Counted from the stretch's first letter, positions 1 to 8,938 are shown. The stretch: DNA of 64,000 nucleotides from Chitiniphilus shinanonensis DSM 23277 (GCF_000374805.1 NZ_KB895336.1:124001-188000); one strand, 5' to 3'. Translations and numbers: made by a program. The notes: a model not told the origin generated them from the sequence alone.

Positions 1-417
1 GCCAAGACCCAGGCTGTCTTCCAGCGGGTGCTGGGGTTCACCCCGACGCTGTACCGCCCGCCCTACGGCGAAATCACCGACAGCCAGGTCGAGCTGCTGC
101 GCGACAAGGGTATCAAGGTGATCTCGTGGTCGGTCGATACCCGCGACTGGTTGTCGGCGCGTTCCATGAACGGCGATGCCCAGATCGAGGGTATGGTGAC
201 CCAGTATGTCCATCCCGAAGCGATCGTGCTGATGCATGATGGCGGTGGCCCGCGCGATCATACGGTCGAGGCCGTGGATCGCTTGATCGGTAACCTGAAG
301 GAACAGGGCTACACCTTTGTCACCATCGACAAGCTGATCGGCGTCGCGCCGCAGTTCGCTCCGCCGCCGGCTGCGCCCGCGCCCAAGGCGGCGTCGGCCG
401 CGGTGGCCGCCAAGTAG
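1..417 (+). CDS. Polysaccharide deacetylase (NodB-type), C-terminal part
   Basis: The reading frame is open from base 1, so the start lies upstream of the window. The visible part carries the last conserved stretches of the NodB carbohydrate esterase 4 fold: RPPYG (motif 3), a Trp-rich strand with WSVDTRDW (motif 4) and VLMHDGG (motif 5, with the His that helps catalysis). These enzymes remove N-acetyl groups from chitin, peptidoglycan or other GlcNAc polymers. The protein ends in an Ala/Pro-rich tail. The metal-binding motifs 1 and 2 are outside the window, so activity and substrate cannot be judged. A bidirectional terminator follows. Confidence 0.85.
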   Translation, partial: AKTQAVFQRVLGFTPTLYRPPYGEITDSQVELLRDKGIKVISWSVDTRDWLSARSMNGDAQIEGMVTQYVHPEAIVLMHDGGGPRDHTVEAVDRLIGNLKEQGYTFVTIDKLIGVAPQFAPPPAAPAPKAASAAVAAK

Positions 418-440
418 GCCGGGCTCTTCCCAGCTACAAC

Positions 441-471
441 AAAAAAAGCCGGCGACTTGCCGGCTTTTTTT
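441..471. terminator. Bidirectional intrinsic terminator
   Basis: A 7-bp stem AGCCGGC/GCCGGCT with a 5-nt loop is flanked by seven A on the left and seven T on the right, so it can serve both the deacetylase gene (+) and thrC (-), which converge here. Confidence 0.85.
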
Positions 472-484
472 GGGCGAGCGACCG

Positions 485-1918
485 TTAAACCGGCACGCGT
501 TCCGCCACGTAGCGCTTCAAGGCTTCGGCGTCGGCTTCCAGCACGTCGAAACGTTGAGGTTGGGCTTCCAGACCTTGCAGATCCGCCGGGCGCTGTGGCG
601 CCTGGTTCAGTGCCTCGCGCATGGTGTCTTCGAACTTGGCGGGCAAGGCGGTTTCCAGGATCACCATCGGCACGCCCGGTTCGCGATGCGCCTTGGCGGC
701 CTTGTAGCCGTCGGCGGTGTGCGGATCGATCTGCAAACCATAGCGTTCGAACACTTCGCGGATGTTGGCGATGCGGTCGGCGTGGCTGCTCTTTTCCGAG
801 CGGAAGCCGTATTCGTCGCGCATGCGGGCGAACGTGGCCGGATCCAGGTCGAAGCCCTGGTTCTTGTCCACGCCGCGCCACAACTCGGCCAGCTTGGCGG
901 CATCGCGGCCCAGCAGGTCGAAGACGAAGCGCTCCAGGTTCGACGCCTTGGTGATGTCCATCGACGGGCTGGAGGTTTCGTAGGTGCGGTCCAGGCCGCG
1001 CGGATGGTAGCCGCCGGTCTTGAAGAACTCGTCGAGTACGTCGTTCTCGTTGGTGGCGACGATCAGGCGGCGGATCGGCAGGCCCATCTGGCGGGCGATA
1101 TGGCCGGCGCAGACGTTGCCGAAGTTGCCGGACGGCACGCAGAAATCCACCGGCTCGCCCACTTCGCCGGCCACCGCGAAGTAGCCCTTGAAGTAATAGA
1201 CGGCCTGGGCGACCACGCGCCCCCAGTTGATCGAATTGACCGCGCCAACCTTGTAGCGTGCCTTGAAGGCGGCATCGTTGTTCACAGCCTTCACCATGTC
1301 CTGGCAGGCATCGAACATCGACTTGACCGCGATGTTGTGGATGTTCTCGTCCTGCAGGCTGAACATCTGTGCGCGCTGGAACGGGCTCATCTTGCCGAAC
1401 GGCGACAGCATGAACACCCGCACGCCGTGCTTGCCGCGCATGGCGTATTCGGCCGCCGAGCCGGTGTCGCCGGAGGTGGCGCCGACGATGTTGATCTCCT
1501 GGCCGCGTTGCGTCAGCACGTGTTCGAACAGATTGCCCAGCAACTGCATCGCCATGTCCTTGAACGCCAGCGTCGGGCCGTTGGACAGTTCCTGGATGAA
1601 CAGCGCCTCGTCCAGCTTGACCACCGGGGTGATCTGATCGGCCTGAGCCGGATCGCGGCCGTGGCAGTACACCTGGGCGGTGTAGGTCTTGTCGATTAGC
1701 GCCTTGAGCTGATCGGCCGGGATGTCGTCCACGAAGCGGCTGATCACGGCGAATGCCAGTTCGCGATAGTTCAGCTTGGAGAGCGCTTTCAGCTCGTCGA
1801 GCGTGAAGCGCGGATAGCGCTCGGCAATGGCCAGGCCGCCATCGGGCGCCAATCCGCCCAGCAGGATGTCGGAGAAACGTTGCGGGGCCATGCCGCCGCG
1901 GGTCGAGATGTAGTTCAT
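485..1918 (-). CDS. thrC: Threonine synthase
   Basis: 477 residues. Converts O-phosphohomoserine to threonine with pyridoxal phosphate, the last step of threonine synthesis. The N-terminus MNYISTRGG and the motif NGPTLAFKDMAMQ, with the PLP lysine at about residue 120, are typical of the long bacterial ThrC class. The ATG at 1918 is chosen because the conserved N-terminus starts exactly there. It lies 94 nt downstream of hom on the same strand, so the two probably form one threonine operon. Full length, nothing odd. Confidence 0.97.
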   Translation of the reverse strand: MNYISTRGGMAPQRFSDILLGGLAPDGGLAIAERYPRFTLDELKALSKLNYRELAFAVISRFVDDIPADQLKALIDKTYTAQVYCHGRDPAQADQITPVVKLDEALFIQELSNGPTLAFKDMAMQLLGNLFEHVLTQRGQEINIVGATSGDTGSAAEYAMRGKHGVRVFMLSPFGKMSPFQRAQMFSLQDENIHNIAVKSMFDACQDMVKAVNNDAAFKARYKVGAVNSINWGRVVAQAVYYFKGYFAVAGEVGEPVDFCVPSGNFGNVCAGHIARQMGLPIRRLIVATNENDVLDEFFKTGGYHPRGLDRTYETSSPSMDITKASNLERFVFDLLGRDAAKLAELWRGVDKNQGFDLDPATFARMRDEYGFRSEKSSHADRIANIREVFERYGLQIDPHTADGYKAAKAHREPGVPMVILETALPAKFEDTMREALNQAPQRPADLQGLEAQPQRFDVLEADAEALKRYVAERVPV

Positions 1919-2012
1919 GGGCGGGTCGCCAGTTCAAGCATCGCGCCGTCGCGGCGCACAGGGATAAGGATGCGGCGGAGCAGGGCGGGCCCGGCCGGGC
2001 CCGCCTCGGTCG

Positions 2013-3335
2013 TCAGCCGTTCAGGTGTTCCAGGCGCAGCTTCACCACCTTGCCGGTGATGCTGTCCAGTGCTTCGATCTTCGCCAGCGCGGCGTTGATG
2101 TGCTTTTCCACCGCCAGGTGGGTCAGCACGATGATGTCCGCGCGTTCGCCGTCGCCCTCGGTCTCGGAGACCGGGCGTTGCAGCAGGGCGTCGACCGAGA
2201 TCCCCGCATCGGCCAGGATGCGGGTCACGTCGGCCAGCACGCCCGGCTTGTCGGTCGCGTTCAGGCGCAGGTAGTAGCAGGTCTCGACCTCGTCGATCGG
2301 CAGGATCGGCAGGTCGGCCATTGCGCTGGGCTGGAAGGCCAGGTGCGGCACGCGGTTCTCGGGGTCGGCGGTGGCCAGGCGGGTCACGTCGACCAGGTCC
2401 GCAATCACCGCGGAGGCGGTCGGCTCGGCGCCAGCACCGGCGCCGTAGTACAGCGTGGCGCCCACGGCATCGCCCTTCACCAGCACCGCGTTCATCACGC
2501 CGTCCACGTTGGCGATCAGGCGGCGCGCTGGGATCAGTGTCGGCGCCACGCGCAGCTCGATACCGTTGGGGCGGCGGCGCGTCACACCCAGCAGCTTGAT
2601 GCGGTAGCCGAGTTCCTGGGCGTACTTGATATCAATGGCCTGCAGCTTGCTGATGCCTTCCAGGTAGGCCTTGTCGAACTGCACCGGGATGCCGAAGGCG
2701 ATGGCGCTCATGATGGTGAGCTTGTGCGCGGCGTCATGACCTTCGATGTCGAAGGTGGGATCGGCCTCGGCGTAGCCCAGGCGCTGTGCTTCCGCCAGCA
2801 CATCGGCAAAGGCGGCGCCCTTGTCGCGCATCTCGGTCAGGATGAAGTTGCTGGTGCCGTTGATGATGCCAGCCACCCACTCGATCTTGTTGGCGGTCAG
2901 CCCTTCGCGCAGTGCCTTGATGATGGGGATACCGCCCGCCACCGCCGCCTCGAATGCCACCATCACACCCTTTTCCTGGGCACGGGCGAAGATCTCGTTG
3001 CCGTATTCCGCGATCAGCTTCTTGTTGGCCGTGACCACGTGCTTGCCCTGCTCGATCGCGGTCAGCACCACTTCCTTGGCGATGGTGGTGCCTCCGATCA
3101 GCTCCACCACGATATCGATGTCGGGGTGGCGCGCCACCTGCAGTGCATCGTCGAACAGCTCCACGCCTTCGCCGACCAGCTCGCGGGCGCGGTCCAGCTC
3201 GCGGTTGGCCGCGGCACGAATCACGATGGGCCGACCGGCGCGCCGTGCGATTTCCTCGCAATTGCGTTTCAGAACGGTCGCAGTGCCGCCACCGACGGTG
3301 CCGACACCGCACAGACCCACGTGAATCGGTTTCAT
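2013..3335 (-). CDS. hom: Homoserine dehydrogenase
   Basis: 440 residues. Reduces aspartate semialdehyde to homoserine, the branch point to threonine and methionine. The N-terminal Rossmann motif GLCGVGTVGGGT binds NAD(P)H. The catalytic homoserine dehydrogenase domain follows (EAAVAGGIPIIK, NGTSNFIL). The C-terminal ACT domain (about 350-440, YYLRLNATDKPGVLADV) is the usual allosteric threonine sensor. The start is supported by an AAAGGAC ribosome site 6 nt upstream. It is followed by thrC. A typical monofunctional Hom, not fused to aspartokinase. Confidence 0.97.
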   Translation of the reverse strand: MKPIHVGLCGVGTVGGGTATVLKRNCEEIARRAGRPIVIRAAANRELDRARELVGEGVELFDDALQVARHPDIDIVVELIGGTTIAKEVVLTAIEQGKHVVTANKKLIAEYGNEIFARAQEKGVMVAFEAAVAGGIPIIKALREGLTANKIEWVAGIINGTSNFILTEMRDKGAAFADVLAEAQRLGYAEADPTFDIEGHDAAHKLTIMSAIAFGIPVQFDKAYLEGISKLQAIDIKYAQELGYRIKLLGVTRRRPNGIELRVAPTLIPARRLIANVDGVMNAVLVKGDAVGATLYYGAGAGAEPTASAVIADLVDVTRLATADPENRVPHLAFQPSAMADLPILPIDEVETCYYLRLNATDKPGVLADVTRILADAGISVDALLQRPVSETEGDGERADIIVLTHLAVEKHINAALAKIEALDSITGKVVKLRLEHLNG

Positions 3336-3478
3336 TGAAAGTCCTTTAGTCGAGCGCAGGGCGGGATCGCATCAAGCGCCCCGTCCGAAGTGGAATCGAT
3401 GATTCGCCCGCATCGCGCGGACGGCGGCCGGATCGTGGAACCACGCCGCGGCCACCGGGCAATACGGGACAACGCGCA

Positions 3479-4711
3479 TTATGCGGTACCGTGGCGTTTT
3501 CGGTAACCGGCCAGGAAGCGATCCAGCCGGCCCAGCGCTTCGTTCAGGTCGTCCAGGTGGGGCAGGAACACCACGCGGAAGTGGTCCGGCGCGATCCAGT
3601 TGAAGCCGGTGCCCTGCACCAGCAGCACCTTCTCTTCCTGCAGCAGCTCCAGCATCAACTGCTGGTCGTCTTCCAGCGGGTATACCTTCGGATCCAGCCG
3701 CGGGAACATGTAGAGCGCCGCCTTGGGCTTGACGCAGCTGACGCCCGGGATCGCGGTCAGCCGTTCCCAGGCCAGATCGCGCTGCTTGGTCAGCCGGCCG
3801 TTCGGCGCCACCAGATCGTTGATGCTCTGGTAGCCGCCCAGCGCGGTCTGGATCGCATACTGCCCCGGCACATTGGCGCACAGGCGCATGGTGGACAGGA
3901 TATTCAGCCCGTCGATGTAGTCGGTGGCCGATTTCTTGTTGCCCGACACCACCATCCAGCCGGCGCGGTAGCCACAGGCACGGTAGTTCTTGGAAAGCCC
4001 GTTGAAGGTGACGAACAGCACGTCGTCGGCCAACGAGGCCAGCGAGGTGTGCGTGGCGCCGTCGTACAGCACCTTGTCGTAGATTTCGTCGGCGTAGATG
4101 ATCAGGTTGTGCTGCCGCGCCATCTCGACGATTTCCTTGAGCACATCGTCCGGGTACAGCGCGCCGGTGGGGTTGTTGGGGTTGATGACGACAATGGCCT
4201 TGGTGCGCGAAGTGATCTTGGCGCGCATGTCGTCCAGCGCCGGCAGCCAGCCGTTGGCCTCGTCGCACAGGTAGTGGCGCGGCGTACCGCCGGCCAGGCT
4301 CACCGCTGCGGTCCACAGCGGATAGTCCGGCGCGGGCACCAGTACCTCGTCGCCATTGTTGAGCAGGCCCTGCATCGACATCACGATCAGCTCGGACGCA
4401 CCGTTGCCGATGTAGATATCGTCCACCGTCACGTCGGCGACATTCTTCTCCTGCGTGTAATGCATGATCGCCTTGCGCGCGGGGAACAAGCCCTTGGAGT
4501 CGACATAGCCGGCCGCATTCGGCAGGTTGCGGATCACGTCCTGCACCACCTCGTCCGGCGCATCGAAGCCGAAGTTGGCCAGGTTGCCGATGTTCAGCTT
4601 GATGATGCGCTGGCCGTCCTCCTCCATCTGCCGCGCTCGCTCCGGCACCGGTCCGCGGATTTCATAACAGACGTTCAGGAGCTTGTTCGACTTGTGGATC
4701 TGATGGGTCAT
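3479..4711 (-). CDS. alaA: Alanine-type PLP aminotransferase (AlaA/AlaT family)
   Basis: 410 residues. Class I/II aminotransferase that most likely makes alanine from pyruvate and glutamate. Conserved blocks: NIGNLANFGFDAPDE near the N-terminus, NPNNPTGALY, YADEIYDK, and the PLP lysine in FNGLSKNYRACGYRAGW. The frame is open to a GTG at 4744, but the family begins at MTHQIHKSNKLLN (ATG at 4711), so that start is preferred although the ribosome site is weak. It is near hom-thrC but separated by 143 nt, and is probably its own unit. Confidence 0.93.
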   Translation of the reverse strand: MTHQIHKSNKLLNVCYEIRGPVPERARQMEEDGQRIIKLNIGNLANFGFDAPDEVVQDVIRNLPNAAGYVDSKGLFPARKAIMHYTQEKNVADVTVDDIYIGNGASELIVMSMQGLLNNGDEVLVPAPDYPLWTAAVSLAGGTPRHYLCDEANGWLPALDDMRAKITSRTKAIVVINPNNPTGALYPDDVLKEIVEMARQHNLIIYADEIYDKVLYDGATHTSLASLADDVLFVTFNGLSKNYRACGYRAGWMVVSGNKKSATDYIDGLNILSTMRLCANVPGQYAIQTALGGYQSINDLVAPNGRLTKQRDLAWERLTAIPGVSCVKPKAALYMFPRLDPKVYPLEDDQQLMLELLQEEKVLLVQGTGFNWIAPDHFRVVFLPHLDDLNEALGRLDRFLAGYRKRHGTA

Positions 4712-4842
4712 GGCGGGCCACGCGGGCTGAGGAGTAAACCTCACATTCTAGCGAAACAAGACCCCTGGGGTGGTATACAGCGCGCGCGAAGGTGCGGCGC
4801 AACAGTTGGGGTAGAATCGCGGCTTCCACCAAGGGCTTACGC

Positions 4843-5211
4843 ATGAAGCTGCATCGCACCACCGCCACCCATCTCAACCAGTTCACCGGCTACGGCGAAG
4901 GCTACGTCATGGTGAACGAAGAGCGTTTCGACGGCAGCCTGATCGTCACCCCCACCGAAGTGCGCGAATGGCGCCCGGTCCGCTTCGAAGACCTGCAGGA
5001 AGACGACTTCGCCTCGCTGCTCGCGCTGGCGCCGGAACTGGTGCTGCTGGGCACCGGCGAGCGCATCCGCTTTCCTCATCCCCGGCTGTCGCGCGACCTG
5101 GCCGCGGCGCACGTCGGGCTCGACGCGATGGATACCGGCGCGCTGTGCCGCACCTTCAATATCCTGACGGCCGAAGAGCGCAAGGTGGTGGCGTTGGTGT
5201 TGATGGCCTGA
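4843..5211 (+). CDS. Mth938-like domain protein
   Basis: 122 residues. Small single-domain protein of the Mth938/Xcc1710 fold (YVMVNEERFDGSLIVTP, ALAPELVLLGTGERIRFP, GIDAMDTGALCRTFNILTAEER-like C-terminus). The family is widespread and its human relative NDUFAF3 helps assemble complex I; the bacterial role is not established. The frame extends to 4792, but the family start MKLHRTTAT is at 4843. It is divergent from alaA. A possible -10 TAGAAT lies at 4813-4818, with no good -35 seen. Confidence 0.88.
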   Translation: MKLHRTTATHLNQFTGYGEGYVMVNEERFDGSLIVTPTEVREWRPVRFEDLQEDDFASLLALAPELVLLGTGERIRFPHPRLSRDLAAAHVGLDAMDTGALCRTFNILTAEERKVVALVLMA

Positions 5212-5232
5212 GCCGGGCGTTGCAAACGAAAA

Positions 5233-5251
5233 ACGCGGCCGATGGCCGCGT
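5233..5251. terminator. Terminator between the Mth938-like gene and tRNA-Leu
   Basis: Stem ACGCGGCC/GGCCGCGT with a 3-nt loop, with A-rich sequence on the left and TTTT on the right. It can end the Mth938-like transcript (+) and the tRNA-Leu transcript (-). Confidence 0.75.
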
Positions 5252-5260
5252 TTTGCATGA

Positions 5261-5345
5261 TGGTGCCCCGAGCCGGGGTCGAACCGGCACACCTTGCGGC
5301 GAGGGATTTTAAGTCCCTTGTGTCTACCAATTTCACCATCGGGGC
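5261..5345 (-). tRNA. tRNA-Leu (TAA anticodon)
   Basis: 85 nt including an encoded CCA. The acceptor stem GCCCCGA pairs with TCGGGGC; the anticodon loop CTTAAAA carries TAA; the variable arm is long, as expected for a class II leucine tRNA; the T-arm has GGTTCGACC. It lies left of the tailocin locus, but no copy of its 3' end was found at the other side of that locus. Confidence 0.97.
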
Positions 5346-5419
5346 AGGGTCGGGGATTCTACCCGGATTTTCCGGCGCGGGGCACTTGTCCGCCCCACCC
5401 AGGCAAGGCCCCGCCAGGA

Positions 5420-6118
5420 TCACTGGAGCGATCCGACGTTGCTCCCGGCCCAGCCATGCTCGCTGGCTGCCACGCAGCCGAAAACCCGGCAACCGCTGTC
5501 CAGCAGGACCTTGGGCGCGGTGACCGATGCCGGTTGATGCCATAGCCCGATCACAGACCGGGGCGACAGCACCACCTGCCGATGGGACAGCAACGGCCCA
5601 CTGACGCGCGCGCCGGGGCCGATGAACAAAGTGCCGCGCGCGATGATGCCGCCACTGATGTGCGTCCCGGCCCCGACCTTGACGTCGCCGTCCACCGTGA
5701 TGCCGCCATTGATACGTGCGTGATGGCCGATGTGCAGGTCGCCGTGGACGAACAGGTCGCCATGGGTATGGCTGCCGTCGTCCAGCTTCACATCGCCCGT
5801 TCTCACCGATTGCGTACCCGGATGGCGCGGCCAGGCCGGCGCGGGCTGGAACGGCGCGCAATCGCCGAAGCACAGCTCGTCGGCGGCCAGGCGCTTGAAG
5901 TGCAACGGCAGCTTCACATCGAGCCGGCCACGGGTATGCATCGAGACCGGTTCGTGGTCCTGGCTGTGAGGTGCAGCCAGGGTGCTATGGGTATCGAACG
6001 GCACAACCCGCCGCGGCGCGCCCAAGGTGTTATGGAAACGGCGTAGGTGCGCCTGCAGGGCGGTCGGTAACGGGAACAGCAGAATCAGGCCGCTCACGGC
6101 TTTAAGCATCGGGTTCAT
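5420..6118 (-). CDS. Secreted polymer-forming/hexapeptide-like beta-helix protein
   Basis: 232 residues. An N-terminal hydrophobic stretch (about 9-23, ending in LQA) looks like a signal peptide. From about residue 105 the chain is a run of short beta-helix rungs with a repeating G-D-hydrophobic pattern (TGDVKLDDG, HGDLFVHGDLHIGHHA, NGGITVDGDVKVGAG, SGGIIARGTLFIGPGA), as in bactofilin-like polymer-forming and left-handed beta-helix proteins. No catalytic residues recognised. The start at 6118 is chosen for AAAGGAC 6 nt upstream; the longer open frame upstream has no such site. Possibly an envelope scaffold; this is inference. Confidence 0.6.
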   Translation of the reverse strand: MNPMLKAVSGLILLFPLPTALQAHLRRFHNTLGAPRRVVPFDTHSTLAAPHSQDHEPVSMHTRGRLDVKLPLHFKRLAADELCFGDCAPFQPAPAWPRHPGTQSVRTGDVKLDDGSHTHGDLFVHGDLHIGHHARINGGITVDGDVKVGAGTHISGGIIARGTLFIGPGARVSGPLLSHRQVVLSPRSVIGLWHQPASVTAPKVLLDSGCRVFGCVAASEHGWAGSNVGSLQ

Positions 6119-6541
6119 GGCAAGTCCTTTGGCCAGTTCCTTGCCTGGCCAGGGGGATCTGCGGATATGGGTAAGCGCCGCCATGATTGACGCTACGGGG
6201 GGCACATCCGCGTCGGACCGCCAAGTAAAGGCTGTCGATGCCGAGGGAGGGTTGAGTTGGATCAAGTTTGCCGGGTTGTCGGTTGGGGGGAGGGGCGTTT
6301 TCCGAGCTTTCCCAAGCGGCTGAGGCGTTCGGATTGGCGATATGGTGCGGACTCGCCGAGGTGTGCGGCAAGGTTGAGAGAAGGGGGGCGTAGGCGTGTA
6401 AGTCTTGTTCGGCGGATGAAAGGACTGAGCGGGCCTGCGTCCCCGCTTATCCAAGGGGGAAGGGCGCCCGAAGATCGGTTGGATCTACGGGCGTACTCGC
6501 TGTTGGTCAGCCGATAATTGCTTCCGACCGATTGGATACGT
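6119..6541. other. Gene-free gap at left edge of tailocin locus
   Basis: 423 nt between the beta-helix gene and the first fibre gene. No convincing coding frame, tRNA remnant, integrase or direct repeat matching the right edge was seen. The right-hand part presumably marks the left boundary of the inserted tail locus. Confidence 0.4.
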
Positions 6542-7435
6542 TTAGGCGTATTCCCAGACAATCACCTGTCCTTGCCCGCCGAAGTTGCCGGCGCGTGCTG
6601 CGGAATTCGTGCCGCTGTAATTCTGGGCCGCGCCAGTGCCATAGCCGCCGAGTAGTGTTTGCGGCTGGATCGCCATGGCGCCTGCGCCGATTGCAGGAAT
6701 GACCGGCCAGCAACCTTGCACTCCTGGCACTCCAAGGATGTTGGCGCCGGATGGCGCGCCAGCGCCTGCTCCGCCTGAGCCGTTGGTCGGACCAGATACG
6801 GCCCCCCCCGCAATGGAACCGCCCCCGCCTGGGCAACTGACCAGCGCGCCGAACGAACTGGTGCCGCCAGAGCCACCGCTGCCGGTGCCAACTGAGCCGC
6901 CCATACCACCTGCGCCAACCGTTACAGACACACCCGAGAAGCCACTGGTCAATCGTGATTTGGCATAGGAGCCATTACCGCCACATCCCGCGATGGCATT
7001 CTGCGCCGCGCCGGTGGCCGCTAAACCACCCGACCCACCACCGCCACCGACGACTTCGACGATCACGGATGTAGTGCCGAGTGTGGGGGTGTAGGTCGAC
7101 GTCCCGGGATTGGAGAAAACCTGCACGCCGATCAGCCTGCCGGTTGCTGCGGCGATGGCGGATTGCACGAACGCTGTGGTTGCTGCGGCGGTGGTATTGT
7201 CAGCGGGGGGACGGGTGGTAAATACGCCGACCGCACGCAATGCCTCCAGCAATTGACTATTCAGTCCTTCGGTAGGCGTCATGCCTGCCGCCTGGATCAC
7301 GCTCAGCAATTCGTCGGTCACCGCATTGGACCAAGCGGCGGTGTCACGACTTGGGAGTTGGCCGGTTTGAGGGTTGCCGTCGGTGAATTTGCCATTGAGC
7401 AGATTCACCCCGGAGATGGAGTGGGGATAGTCCAT
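6542..7435 (-). CDS. Tail fibre protein A, glycine-rich
   Basis: 297 residues. The N-terminal ~95 residues (MDYPHSISGVNLLNGKFTDG, SNAVTDELLSVIQAAGMTP, VGVFTTRP) closely match those of fibre B at 8039-8935 and presumably attach to the baseplate. The C-terminal two thirds is strongly Gly/Ser-rich (VVGGGGGSGG, GAGGMGGSVGTGSGGSGGT) and ends in GQVIVWEYA, a pattern seen in glycine-rich phage adhesin tips. It probably determines target-cell binding. The ATG at 7435 has GGAGC 6-7 nt upstream; the longer frame to 7495 runs through a terminator hairpin and is rejected. Confidence 0.8.
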   Translation of the reverse strand: MDYPHSISGVNLLNGKFTDGNPQTGQLPSRDTAAWSNAVTDELLSVIQAAGMTPTEGLNSQLLEALRAVGVFTTRPPADNTTAAATTAFVQSAIAAATGRLIGVQVFSNPGTSTYTPTLGTTSVIVEVVGGGGGSGGLAATGAAQNAIAGCGGNGSYAKSRLTSGFSGVSVTVGAGGMGGSVGTGSGGSGGTSSFGALVSCPGGGGSIAGGAVSGPTNGSGGAGAGAPSGANILGVPGVQGCWPVIPAIGAGAMAIQPQTLLGGYGTGAAQNYSGTNSAARAGNFGGQGQVIVWEYA

Positions 7436-7454
7436 AAGTGCTCCAAAAAACAAA

Positions 7455-7471
7455 GCCCGCTCAAGGCGGGC
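7455..7471 (-). terminator. Terminator-like hairpin in leader of fibre A
   Basis: Stem GCCCGC/GCGGGC, loop of 5 nt, followed on the minus strand by TTTGTTTTTT and then directly by the ribosome site of fibre A. One of several such hairpins in this operon. Confidence 0.65.
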
Positions 7472-7526
7472 ATGAATCGATCGTTGGCAATGCATTTCTG
7501 CATTCCAATTTCAGCGATGATTTGCA

Positions 7527-8039
7527 TTACCAACTGGGTGAGAACTGCTCCAGTTGCTCGCGGTCCAGCTGGGAAATTTGTGCCTCCAACTCCAGCCGGC
7601 GCTGATAGATTGCCGCGCCGCGCTCGACGCAGGCCGTCCACAGCGCCTGTAATTCGGTCAGTGCCATGGGTACACGGTTGCGCTCCGCGTCGACCCAAAT
7701 GCCACCAGGGACCACCCCGGCGAGTAAAGCATCGCGGATGTCCTGCAGAGCCTCGGGAGTGGTGAGCCAGTGGTGGCGGGCGTGTTCAATGCCGGCCGCA
7801 CGCTCACTGATCTCCCAACTGCTCAGTTGAGTTAACGCATTATTGCGTTGAACGCAGAGAGGAACCTCCGGTGGGGCAATGGTGATTGGCATGCCGTTGG
7901 CCCCGACGGAGATAATCCTTCCCTCTGACTGGGCGGCAAATAATTCAGCATACACGTCATCGTCGATAAATTGGGCTCCTTCACTTGAATTCAATGAAAA
8001 TGCCCAACGTTTGTCACTGGCCTTCCAGGTTGCATACAT
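7527..8039 (-). CDS. Tail fibre assembly chaperone
   Basis: 170 residues. Position directly after a fibre gene, an acidic mixed N-terminus (MYATWKASDKRWAFSL, DDDVYAELFAAQSEGR) and a C-terminal helical region (ALTELQALWTACVERGAAIYQRRLELEAQISQL) match fibre-assembly (Tfa/gp37-like, DUF4376-type) proteins, which help fibres trimerise. The start overlaps the stop of fibre B by one base (TAATG), implying translational coupling. It lies between the two fibres and may serve both. Function is inferred from position and general resemblance. Confidence 0.65.
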   Translation of the reverse strand: MYATWKASDKRWAFSLNSSEGAQFIDDDVYAELFAAQSEGRIISVGANGMPITIAPPEVPLCVQRNNALTQLSSWEISERAAGIEHARHHWLTTPEALQDIRDALLAGVVPGGIWVDAERNRVPMALTELQALWTACVERGAAIYQRRLELEAQISQLDREQLEQFSPSW

Positions 8040-8935
8040 TAAATAGACCTCCCAATTGCAATCCAGTTGATCGTGGTGGAGACTGGCGCGCCATTTGTGG
8101 CTGTATAAGCCACCGCGTTAAACCCCGTTGGCGTGACGGATAAATAGGTGGTTGTTTGATTGATGCCTGCTGGCTGAACTGTCAAAGCTGTTGGGTTGCT
8201 TTGAAATGCAAGAGGGAAAGTGATTGGTGTCGATGCTGCTGGCAATGTCTGGGAGCCCCATTGAATGAGAAATCCACCGGGGAGTTTCTGCCAGCCAATT
8301 GGCGCTATCGATGCAGAGAATGATGCGGAGTATGCGAGTTGCGCAGTGCCGCCAACCCCCAGCCATGATGGCCCATTGCCGACTTCCACGGTTAGTGTAT
8401 CGCCCGTTCCCAATTTCATGGGGGAAATTCCAGCTCCGCCATTGCATACGATGGCGGAGGGGGACTGGGCTTGGATTGTTAGGATGCCTCCGCCGAAATT
8501 GACGATTTCTATTCTGGCGCCGGGAACGCCGTCGGAATAGGGTGGAAGCGTAATGGTTGAGGGGGAAGGACTGGCGTGTAGAACGGTTGCACCAAATGCG
8601 CTCGCATTCAATACCATTCCTGCTGTGGCAATAATTATGTTTGAAGACTGAATTCCTTGGCGTCGTACAAATTCAGTCGTGGCAATGGCAGTATCATTGG
8701 AGAACTGTGGTTTTGTTTGAAAAACGCCCGTGCCACGAAGCGCCTTGAGGAACTGGGAGGTATCCAATTCGTCTGGAGATAGCCCGGCCGCCTTAATCAC
8801 CCCCAACAACTCATCCGTCACAGCATTCGCCCAGGATGCCGGGTCCAAACTCGGCAATAGCCCGGTCAGCGGATCGCCGTCGGTGAATTTGCCGTCGAGC
8901 AAGCCCACGTCGGGCACGGAATGCGGATAGTCCAT
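8039..8935 (-). CDS. Tail fibre protein B with gp53-like C-terminus
   Basis: 298 residues. The N-terminal module (MDYPHSVPDVGLLDGKFTDG, ANAVTDELLGVIKAAGLSP, GVFQTKP) parallels fibre A. The C-terminus contains GWQKLPGGFLIQWGSQ followed by beta-strand sequence, the hallmark of the gp53-like fibre tip domain. The middle and C-terminal coding sequence is clearly lower in GC (about 45-50% in sampled lines) than the baseplate genes, which suggests exchange of the receptor-binding part. The start at 8935 has GGGAGC 7 nt upstream, and a terminator-like hairpin precedes it. Confidence 0.8.
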   Translation of the reverse strand: MDYPHSVPDVGLLDGKFTDGDPLTGLLPSLDPASWANAVTDELLGVIKAAGLSPDELDTSQFLKALRGTGVFQTKPQFSNDTAIATTEFVRRQGIQSSNIIIATAGMVLNASAFGATVLHASPSPSTITLPPYSDGVPGARIEIVNFGGGILTIQAQSPSAIVCNGGAGISPMKLGTGDTLTVEVGNGPSWLGVGGTAQLAYSASFSASIAPIGWQKLPGGFLIQWGSQTLPAASTPITFPLAFQSNPTALTVQPAGINQTTTYLSVTPTGFNAVAYTATNGAPVSTTINWIAIGRSI

Positions 8936-8938
8936 CGA

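Noticed and set aside
5261-5345. tRNA-Leu as integration site of the tailocin locus
   Set aside because: No integrase and no copy of the tRNA 3' end at the other edge; the tRNA is separated from the tail genes by an unrelated gene.
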